Below, one piece after another: positions 55,620-64,000 of a DNA stretch of 64,000 bases. The stretch is taken from the NCBI GenBank assembly GCA_036365455.1, contig JAWQUS010000017.1:3658001-3722000 (forward strand). Reading direction: 5' to 3'. Below the pieces are notes generated by a model. The model saw only the letters and a program-made list of their open reading frames with translations. It was not told the origin of the DNA and made no database searches. Within the stretch, counting starts at the first letter, position 1. Every line of letters starts with the position of its first letter. Made by a program: the position numbers and the translations under genes. This DNA is from Macrosoma leucophasiata (Eukaryota; Arthropoda; Insecta; Lepidoptera; Hedylidae).

Positions 55620-55735
55620 ATCATTTCTCTTCCACTGCTACCGCCCCATTGGACTGTTTTGACCACCAAACAATGCAATGGTGCGGTAGTAAGTGCAATA
55701 AAACTACCGCTGCTGCGACCGCCAATCAAAATATT
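55620..55735. repeat. RTE 5'-leader-related, internally inverted fragment
   Basis: GCTACCGCCCCATTGGACTG resembles 12113-12130. GGTAGTAAGTGCAATAAA...CGCTGCTGC is the same leader in the opposite direction. Confidence 0.4.
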
Positions 55736-55959
55736 GTAGAAATAAAATAGACAAAGTAATAAATCAATATAAGTAGGATAGTTGGGACATTTGACCTATG
55801 TATCATGTTTATCAAATTTTATATCTATATGTAAATACGTGGTATTGGTCAAAATTTGATCAAAATGGCGACAAACGTCAAATAAGGTAAAGTCCGAAAA
55901 ATATGCCGAAGTCTCCTTCATTAGGTCGATGTGCAATATTTATTTATTTATTGACAAAA

Positions 55960-56270
55960 TTAACTGCCTCGGTAGCCTAGTGGTAGCAGGCCACTACTAC
56001 TACGCTGAGGTCCTGGGTTCGATTCCCGGGTAGGGGTTATCAGAGATAATGGTGAAAAAGCCTTTATCTCTGGTTCTATTGGGATTTTTCCATTTTCTGG
56101 AAATTTCCCAGTACCTCAAAGTTTGGTAATGTGCCCGGAGATGTCAACAGGCTCGCCACCTGTTACATGGGCCAAAACGTAACCGGCGAATCGTGGGTGT
56201 TTGCATGTATGCTTGAATGCATGCATTTACCTCTGCCTACCCCTTCGGGGATTACAGGCGTGAAGTTACG
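55960..56270 (+). mobile_element. tRNA-derived SINE family B, copy 7 (reference, 12-bp TSD)
   Basis: Complete 311-bp copy: GCCTCGGTAGCCTAGTGGTAG-type head, GGGTTCGATTCCCGGG B box, body, end GGCGTGAAGTTACG. The exact duplication TTATTGACAAAA lies at 55948-55959 and 56271-56282. Confidence 0.92.
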
Positions 56271-56631
56271 TTATTGACAAAACATTTTACTTTCAATTGA
56301 CATATTGACTCCATAGATTCTCAAACTAGTATTCACTGTATTTCAGGAATCTGAATTTTTAGTGTTGGATACTGTATGTACGTATATAAGATTCGTTTCG
56401 CTTTCTTGATAGTTGAGATTAGCCACCTGTCATTGTTCTCACGAAACTACAGGAAAGTATGTCCAATGGGAGTTTGCATTTAAATATACCTTTATTTCAA
56501 CTTTTTTCAATGTACAGGGCTAAGAAGAAAGTTATTCTAGTTTATTGTGAGGCATATTTAACATTTAAACTTTAAAACGTGATTACTTATCAATCACATA
56601 CATTATGTTCACCTTACTAAGTTGTTATTTT

Positions 56632-56934
56632 TTTGTCAATTTTTTTTAAGTAATCAAGATGGCAATGCATCCATTTCACATTGATGTTAAGTAATGACGG
56701 CAGCCTATAAACACTCACACAAAGCCAAGAGGTCAAAATGCAGATGCGTTGCCACCCCTGAGACCTTAGCTGTTATGTCTCTGTGATAGTTATTACGGGG
56801 CCATATATTACCATCTAATCGGAACACGATAGTGCTGAGCACTAAAATTTAGCTTCAGATAGATTAGGTAATCCGGTGGTGCCTACACTGCCTACATCCT
56901 TGCGCTCCTACACTAGAACTACCAGTATAGTTCG
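56632..56934 (-). mobile_element. SINE-like family A, subfamily 2, full length (copy 23)
   Basis: Best full copy of the subfamily with GTGATAGTTATTACGGGGCC; the MITE at 56936 is inserted in or beside its head. Confidence 0.8.
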
Positions 56935-56935
56935 C

Positions 56936-57168
56936 GCCACGTAAAAAGAACGCTGGCGGTCAAGCTGCGGGTCATGTGTTTTTATTTCATTTTATGTTAT
57001 TCTATGTAATATAGTTTTCAATCTGCCTACCAATACACGAAACCGCAAGCGAAAGCTAGATCAAAAATAAAACCAATAGGGCTAGTACTTTCGTGCGCGT
57101 GTGTACCGATGCGCGAACACATCCCTTCTACTTTCTTTCAGCGTTCTTTTTACGTGGCGCGACCTATA
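56936..57168 (+). mobile_element. TA-flanked MITE, copy 4
   Basis: Same orientation as copy 1; TATA on both sides. Confidence 0.85.
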
Positions 57169-57249
57169 GTAGCTACTCTACCACCTTAGTACTACGAGTA
57201 GCATAGCCATGCTACGACGTAGTAATCCTACGCCAGGCGTAGTGAAAGC

Positions 57250-57690
57250 AAAATAACATCATTGCTCACCCCGCATAAAGACGGTGTCGTTGCCAATAGA
57301 GCCGATAACGATAATAAAAAAGGAAACTTCAGGCCAATAATTGCCGAAGGGGTAGGCAGAGATAAACGCATGCATTCAAGCAAAGATGCTTAATATTAAA
57401 AATCACGTCATACCTATGGTTCTCAGATACTAAAACTATACTGTAGTTTCAATTCATACTCCATCGTAGTATATATTACTACGCCAGTTATAACAAGAAA
57501 AAAAACAAAAAATATTAACGGCACGCACACTGCATAATTACGCTGACGATGCTAATAGAGCCGATAACGCTAATAGATGCTTAACATTAATAATCACGTA
57601 ATACATTTGACTGAACAACCATGTAAGAAGGTCTCCAAGAATCATAACACAACCAAAACTAAACTGTAGTTTCAACTCCATTGAGCCCAA
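57250..57690. repeat. Diverged direct duplication, ~250-bp period
   Basis: AATAGAGCCGATAACG, GATGCTTAA-ATTAA-AATCACGT and ACTGTAGTTTCAA each occur twice (57278/57556, 57388/57577, 57433/57664 approximately). The first half carries a small SINE B tail piece (57330-57385). Confidence 0.6.
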
Positions 57691-57934
57691 TAATATTATA
57701 TGACTCTATCGAAATTCAATTATAAATGGACCCATAGACTCGTAACCATTATATTTGGTTGAGCTATTCGTATTATTGGCTCATTAAGGCCCTTCCTAAT
57801 AGGTGATGCGTGGTCGACTGTTATTAGGGTTCACCGCCAGCGGTTAGAATCGAATTGGATCATTTCCGTTCAGAAGAAAGAGACAGTATCTACAATTGGG
57901 TATAATTTTATAAATATAAACGCAGCTTATAGTA

Positions 57935-58290
57935 ATCCCCGAAGGAGTGGGCTCTTCTTCTTCTTAGTCGTGCACTTTTGGCAGAGTGGTCGTGGTCATG
58001 TATCGGTCACTATCTGACTCCGTCGTGATCGCGATGCGTCGCCATGTAGCTCGATGTCTGGCAGAGTGAGAGCAGTCATTGATGCTGGAGTGCGTCACAG
58101 ATTTTATGAGGTCTGTCCATCTGGTCGGTGAGCGTCCACGAGATCGTTAGAAGGGCTAGTAGGCAGAGGTATCTAAATGCATGCATTCAATCATACAAGC
58201 AAACACCCACGATTCGCCGGTTAAGTTGTGACCTATGTAACAGCGAGCCTATTGACATCTCCGGCACATTCGAACCCAGGTGAACACAAA
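57935..58290 (-). mobile_element. SINE family B, degraded copy, split by a LINE fragment
   Basis: CCCCGAAGGAGTGGGCT at 57937 continues after the insertion as GTAGGCAGAGGTATC and CACGATTCGCCGG (58155-58290). GGGCT flanks the inserted LINE piece on both sides. Confidence 0.65.
57953..58145 (-). pseudogene. LINE C-terminal fragment nested in SINE B
   Basis: Minus-strand frame RSRGRSPTRWTDLI, then HSARHRATWRRI and PKVHD, ending in TAA and a GAA repeat tail. GRxPTRWxD is the C-terminal motif of RTE-like endonuclease-RT proteins; the ending YMTTTTL-P is typical of a lepidopteran subgroup. Confidence 0.7.
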
Positions 58291-58617
58291 AGGTGGCAAA
58301 CATCAGTATGGGTATTGATTTCAAAATAAATCAAATCCTTAAAATAGATTATGTTACGGGGTTTCCTCTCGTTCCAACGCACGCACGACGAAAATAAGCG
58401 GCAGTAAAACACATGTGAGATTAATGCCAACCGATTATTAGTGGATTGAACACAAACGGGGGAGAGTTACGTTATATCGATATTCGATAGGATTCAAAGC
58501 AATGTTCATGACAAACATATCTAGATCATTTATGTGCTATGAAACCTACTTCAAAAATTGCTAAGGCTTCGATTCTGGAATCGATTGCCAATTTAAGGTT
58601 CTCCCTTTTTTATATAG

Positions 58618-58715
58618 CTTAGGTGGCAAATAAGCATGCTCTAATGAATATAAAGTGATGACTGCAGGCTAAAGACTACACAAAAACCAGAGGTCGAAAT
58701 GGTCAGATGCGTTAA
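58618..58715 (-). repeat. SINE-like family A, degraded (copy 24)
   Basis: Diverged tail third (GGTGGCAAATAAGCATGC, GTGATGACTGCAGG). Confidence 0.6.
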
Positions 58716-58902
58716 ATAAAAACAAACCAATTACAACGTTTAAAAAAGAATCAGCGAAAGTTAACACGTAGGCATCCTTATCATTCATTCGCTTGGGATT
58801 CGTAACAAAAATAATGAACAAACATAAATAAAAAGGTCCAAGTTGCTTTTTGAAAAAAAACATTTTTTTTACTTCTCTTGTAACAGACAGATAGACAGAC
58901 AG

Positions 58903-59066
58903 GTTTTTTTAATGTAATGGAAGTGGAAAACAAGCATGCAGTTCACATTGATGTTAAGTCATGACTGCAGCCTATAAACACTCACAAAAAGACCAAGGTC
59001 AAAATGCAGATGCGTTACCAATCCTGAGGCCTAAGGTGTTATGCCTCTGTGCCGGAAATTACAGAT
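58903..59066 (-). mobile_element. SINE-like family A, partial (copy 25)
   Basis: Tail half up to GCCGGAAATTACAG; head missing. Confidence 0.8.
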
Positions 59067-59515
59067 TTTCGCATTTATAATGATATACGTGAACGTATTT
59101 ATGAATTAAGAAAATCTCAAAACATAATACGTGTACACTCGCAATAACGAAACACCAAAAAAAAACATTTGAAGATTTGCGGTAAATGCGAAAATGATGA
59201 AGGCAAGAAATTTGAGAGTTACGCGCATCTGTCGCCAACCAATAACGGCTTCAAACGGGACTTGATTAAGGCGTTCTCGTGACCACACGGTTTTCTTATA
59301 GAGCCGTGTCGGCAGCTTAAACACAGCTGTTGCATCGACTGTGCGTCCTGAAATGACACGTATTTATTATTCGCTAGAGTCCTTTTTACGTTCGTAAGCA
59401 GTGAACATGTAATTCACGTTGTAAATGCAATCACTTCAACCCACTACGATTTAGAGAACGAGACATAAATTCGATGAATTTTTCGTCACTTCGTTTGGAC
59501 GTGATGTCGGAAAGA
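59067..59515. other. Unassigned spacer
   Basis: No gene. ORFs are short and without motifs. Confidence 0.35.
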
Positions 59516-59640
59516 AATTCTTCCACTAGTGCTGTCAGTCAACCGAAAAATGGCGGTCAAAATATTTCAACAGTGGTAATAAGTGCAATCGCAGGACGGG
59601 CCTGTGATTAAACTACTGACCTACTACCGCCAATCCGCAT
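59516..59640 (+). mobile_element. RTE 5'-leader fragment
   Basis: ATTCTTCCACTAGTGCTGTC...CGGTCAAA is the reverse complement of 3070-3120, so this leader points right. Short and diverged. Confidence 0.6.
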
Positions 59641-60260
59641 GCTAAGGGTTCATACGCACGATGCCCTTACCCGCAATGCGGCAAGCCGTCCGGCTGACCG
59701 CTAGCGCAATTATGTACGTAATAATCATTTCTATGCGCACTGCGATGCGGCTACCCGCAGACCGCTCCGGTCGCTCGAAGGGCTGCGGGCCGAGTGACGG
59801 CCACCCGGACGGTTGCTAGTTGCTATACGCACTATGCGGCTCAGTCTGCGGCTGCCCGCCATTGAGTGAGTGTGTACACGTTGTACGTCTGGTAAAATGG
59901 AATTCAATACCGTAAACTTCTTTCTCTGTTTTTTCTTCTTTACGTAACGTGTGTAAATGTAGTAAATAGCTGCAACTTCGTCGATGTCCATCTTTGAAAC
60001 GGATCGATATGACCCCTAATCGCAACGGTTCTTGAACCGCACGTTGCGGTTGCGAAGGCGGCTGCCCGTGATCCAGCTGGCCGCATTTGCAACCGCATAC
60101 TGCGGTTGCAAATGCGGCCATGCTCCCTGTTGTCCAACGTTCGAGTTACCGACGTCGTACTGTTGCCGCACCATGCGTTTTGTATGAAAACAAATAACCT
60201 GTTCGTGCGCCATACGACAAACACACCGCTCCGCCACTGCAGCGGTCCGACACAAAAAGC
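59640..60260. other. GC-rich block rich in CCGCA/TGCGG words
   Basis: Many copies of GCGGCTGCCCG, GCGGTTGC and similar, in both directions, with the perfect palindrome at 60079-60119. Several overlapping minus-strand ORFs (up to 101 codons) are compositional. Probably an unclassified DNA element. Confidence 0.45.
60079..60119. repeat. Perfect 19-bp inverted repeat with 3-nt loop
   Basis: GGCCGCATTTGCAACCGCA, loop TAC, then its exact complement. The strongest hairpin in the window by arm length and loop size. Confidence 0.95.
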
Positions 60261-62429
60261 ATAAATTGAAAGAGCCCTAAGTTCAATATGTATTTGTCAG
60301 ATATTATTCTCCCCGCATTCTAAGACTCAGTGGTAATCTAGTGGATATATATTCTCTAGATCATAAAAATGCGTAAAAAACAGGTTTGCAGCATGACTCG
60401 ATGAACGAAATAATTCTGCAGCAGGATCCTAGATTATCAACAGCATCAAAAAGAAACAATGCTGATATTTTTTGCAAAAGTTACGCACGAGTCATTAAAC
60501 AGAAAAATAAATATTTTACATTCAACATGAACATTAACTAAATCTAATAAATATTTAACTATTCTAGAAACTGAAAATATATATAATGGTTCAATTAGTC
60601 CAACTATATAAGCTTTGACTTAAAACTTAATGAGAAAAAAGTTGAGTCACTGAACTTATTAACGTGCCAATGATCCGAAAAATTAATTATGTTAAGGCGT
60701 TTAACGCTTTTGATACTTCAAAGCGTCCTTGATCCAAAAATCAACGTGTCAAAAAAGCAAAAAAATTCTAGCCTCTGGGGTTTTTTCGAAGTCGTTATGA
60801 AAATTTTGCTTATACTTATTTCCCGCGTAATGCGGATTACGTTCATGTTGTTGCAAAAATACGTTAATTCATAGAATAGAGATGAAATGTTTTAAAATAG
60901 CCGAGAATTTTAATGAATCCAATAAATTGTTAAGCTGTTAGTTCTAAATTTAATCCATAATACCTAATTAAACTTTTCTGGAATACTGAACAATTTACCA
61001 TAAATCTTAAAGAGAAAAAAGTTGAGTCATTGAACTTATGGTGCCAAAGATCTAATAAATTAATTCTATTTAAACGTAAATGCTTTTAAAGCGACCTTGA
61101 TCCAAAAATCAACGTTTGAAAGAACGGCGTAAAAGAGAAATTATATCTACGGCCTCTGGCGTTTTCGCGGAGCCATTGTAAAGGTTTTGATTATGTCCAG
61201 CATAAAGTGGAAGTAAATTTCGCGTTTTTGAAAAAATGCGTTTGTTTGTTGCGCAAATTAGTAAGCTGTGTGTGTAGTAATTATGTACATCAATAAATGA
61301 TGTTAAAGCAGCAAAATGTTTTTTATTTTTTCGTATAAATTTCATCCATAATAATTAAACTTTTATTTAATACTGAACAACTTAACTTAGTTATTGAACT
61401 TATGTACGTGCCAATGATCTGATAAATTAATTATATTTAAAACGTAAATGCTTTCAAAGCGACCTTGATCCAAAAATCAACGTTTGAAAGAACGGCGTAA
61501 AAGAAAAAAATTATATCTACGGCCTCTGGTGTTTTCGCGGAGCCATTGTAAAGGTTTTGCTTATTTCCAGTGTACAGTGGAAATTGAGATTTAGTTTGCG
61601 TTGTTGAAAAAATGCGTTTGTGGGTTGCATATTTTAATTTTGATAATTTATAAACGTCGGTTTCAATCAATGCTATGTATCATGAATGATGATTCTATCA
61701 GAATAAACTGAAAGCATTAAGAGACAAAAATGAGTGTCTAAACTCTTATATACGTGCTAATGGCTTAAATAATTAATTCTATTAAGACTTTCGATATTTC
61801 AAAGCATCTTCGATCCAAAAATCAATGTTTGAAAGATCAGCGTAATGTAATCTATGGCCTCTATAGTTTTAATGGGGCTCTTATAAATGTTTTACTTTTG
61901 CTTATTTCCAGTATAAAGTGGATTTTGAGATTTATTTTATGTTGTTTGAAAATGCATTTCTTAGTTGCATAAGTATTTTAAATTTTGGCTTCATTTTTAA
62001 AAATCGGTTTTAATTCGATGCATAATTACGATCTCTTTCATGTTTGAAATGAATGAATTGTAGATTTTTTAATAACAAAGCGACAAAATAAGTATTTCCC
62101 TCTAATTTTCTATTAAGACGATATCTTTCGATACTTCAAAGCGACCTTGATTCATCGTTTGAAGGGAACGGCGTAAAGGAGGAATTAAATCCTACCTTAA
62201 AGCCTCTGGGATTTTCAAGGAGCTGGCTTAAAAGTTTTACTTTTACTTATTTCCAATACAGTGGATTTTGTAATTTGGTTTGTGTAATTTGTGTTGTTGG
62301 AGAAACGCGTTTATTTATTGTATACAGATTAAATGTTTTCATTTCATTTATAAGCAGTTAAGAAGGTTGATGAATCCAATGTATTAATCATTTAGCTTTG
62401 TTTTACCATTGTGAGATTTTGTTTGCGTT

Positions 62430-62689
62430 GTTTTTTTATGTTATGGAAGTGGCAAACAAGCATGCAGTTCACATTGATGTTAAGTGATGACTGCAGCCTA
62501 TAGACACCTACAAAAGACCAAGATCAAAATGCAGATGCGTTACCGCTCCTGAGGCCTAAGATATTATGCCTCTTTGCCGGAAATTACAGGGCCGTACATT
62601 ACCGCCTGACCGGAACACGATGGTGCTGAACACTACCATTTAGCGGCAAGTATATTTGGTAATGCGCTCCTGAGCTCTACCACCAGTGA
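62430..62689 (-). mobile_element. SINE-like family A, copy 26, inside the array
   Basis: Nearly full-length minus-strand copy with a small deletion near the head (GTAATGCGCTCCTGAGCTC). Confidence 0.85.
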
Positions 62690-62829
62690 AACCACTACAT
62701 TTCGTTTGCATTATTGAAAAAGTGCGGTTGTTTGTTGCATAAATACTTTAAATTGTATTTTTTAAATCAATTCGGATAAATGCAATGTATTATTACACTA
62801 CGTTTTATGTTGTAAATTAATTAATTGGA

Positions 62830-62886
62830 TTACTTAACATCCATGTGAACTGCATGTTTGTTCACCACCTTCGTTACATAGAAAAG
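62830..62886 (+). repeat. SINE-like family A tail fragment (copy 27)
   Basis: CTTAACATCCATGTGAACTG to CGTTACATAGAAAA. Confidence 0.6.
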
Positions 62887-63469
62887 AGAAAAGATCGAGA
62901 ATCGCCTACTCTTTCTAGCAAACATTTACAACTTTTGCCGTCCATAAAAAAAGATACAGTTTTTCTTTTATTACTATATAATAGTAACAATTTTGTAAAA
63001 CCAAACAAATGAAATTAAGATTCAACTAGTTCTACTAAATAAGACTAAAATTTAAACATAAAGAGTCAAAAGTGTAATCACTGAACACTTTTTTTTTTTA
63101 GTATATTGGCATCGCTTTTACGCATATTGCCAGTGTCAAGTAAAATTATATTTCGTATTTGCAAGCAGCGTAAAAGTAAGAGTCATTCGGTCAATTATAA
63201 GTCAGTCAGTCAGAGTCACAGTCAGTAATTCGAGTAAAACGATGGCTACTTTACCAGAACATTTCAAATGAAGTTTTGGAGGCAAACTGAAAAACCGTGT
63301 TTTCGCACTGTTATTCTATTTCACTATACACGGGCACTAACTTTATTTAATATAACTCAAAAATACACTAAGAATATGAAATAAAATAAGAGCACCACAC
63401 GCCTCTTTCAAGGTTCCCGCCAAAACTTCCACTGAACTCTTATATACGTGCCAATAATCTGAAAAATTA

Positions 63470-63780
63470 TAATAATAATAATAATAATGGCAACCCATTA
63501 TACGTCCCACTGCTGGGCACGAGTCTCTCCCCTTTTTGGGGGGAGGCCTGGAGCTTACTCCACCACGCTGCTCCAATGCGGATTGGTGGAGGTGGGTGGG
63601 TTAGTGGCCAACCCGCTGTCGGATGTTTTCAAACCGCCCATAAGGCCTCCGACAAGGTTTAACGACTGCTATCTATCGATAGCAACCGGGACCGACGGCT
63701 TAACGTGCCCTCCGAAGCACGGAAACGCGCATTTAATTTGCCACTACGATCTACACCAGCCGCTGGGCCATGCGCGCTTC
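63470..63780 (-). mobile_element. SINE family D, copy 4 (9-bp TSD), inside the array
   Basis: Minus-strand copy with the (ATT)n tail on the left. GAAAAATTA at 63461-63469 and 63781-63789 is the target duplication and is also part of the array unit, so the pre-insertion unit can be read directly. Confidence 0.9.
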
Positions 63781-64000
63781 GAAAAATTAATTCTTTGATT
63801 AATAAATACTTTCGATACTTTAAAGCGACCTTGATCCAAAAATCAACGGTGCGTTCCCCGTGCTCACACCGTTGGTTACACCAGTGGTACCACGGGGAAA
63901 CGGCGGATAAGAGAAGTTAAATTTACGGCCTCTGGGGTTGTCAGAGGGCCATTATAAAAGTTTTACTCTTGTTTATTTCCAGTCTAAAGTGGATTTTGAG

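Larger units (their letters stand above)
60560..64000 (+). repeat. Tandem array of ~340-370-bp units, continues past window
   Basis: Marker CCTTGATCCAAAAATCAACG occurs at 60727, 61095 and 61463 (368-bp steps), in variants at about 61806 and 62145, and again at 63829. Each unit also has ACGTGCCAATGATC, TTAATT, a GCCTCTGG core and TTATTTCCAG before a GTGGATTTTGAG-like stretch, then AAAATGCGTTTGTTTG. Units differ by substitutions and small indels. 62690-62820 and 62940-63110 are weaker remnants. Two SINEs interrupt it. No ORF is conserved between units. Confidence 0.85.

Noticed and set aside
59731..60255. Overlapping minus-strand ORFs of 79-101 codons
   Set aside because: Arise from GC-rich repeated words in several frames at once; no conserved motif.
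60560..64000. Array as a CRISPR or a protein-repeat gene
   Set aside because: Units are about 350 bp and vary along their length; there are no short identical repeats with unique spacers and no shared ORF.

Overview
This window looks like repeat-packed, intergenic insect DNA, most likely from a moth or butterfly. I see no convincing host protein gene and no true tRNA or rRNA gene. The lepidopteran call rests on the mix of families: RTE-clade LINEs, short Helitron-like elements ending in CTAG, a mellifera/cecropia-type mariner, a BEL/Pao element and tRNA-derived SINEs. It is inference; no species is named.

Layout. 1-3176: an RTE-clade LINE on the minus strand whose ORF is open for 986 codons and runs off the left edge. 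4139-6350: a second, broken LINE on the plus strand. 6400-12250: GC-rich and T-rich debris, Helitron-like pieces, a 25-bp minisatellite with a perfect hairpin, SINEs and an RTE 5' fragment. 12249-13532: a dead mariner. 15765-17103 and 28014-29320: C-terminal parts of jockey/CR1-superfamily LINEs. 17-36 kb: SINEs, a tRNA-Tyr-like repeat family, a hAT-type MITE, a TA-flanked MITE and Helitron-like elements. 36137-42367: a structurally complete BEL/Pao retrotransposon with LTRs that match by eye, a 5-bp target duplication, a tRNA-Tyr-type primer site, a polypurine tract and one intact 1748-codon polyprotein ORF. 42-60 kb: nested insertions (three deep at 43.3-44.2 kb), a Penelope-like inverted-repeat element and more SINEs. 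60.5-64 kb: a tandem array of about 340-370 bp units that runs off the right edge and is itself interrupted by SINEs.

The commonest repeat is a SINE-like poly(A) family about 290 bp long (family A here), with at least 27 copies or fragments. SINE families B (tRNA head with a clear B box) and D ((ATT)n tail) are also frequent. Several copies have exact target-site duplications.

Functionally this is an ecosystem of autonomous elements (RTE, BEL/Pao and formerly mariner) and non-autonomous ones that probably borrowed machinery from LINEs, Helitrons, hAT and TA-targeting transposases. The elements with the best chance of recent activity are the BEL/Pao copy and the RTE at the left edge.
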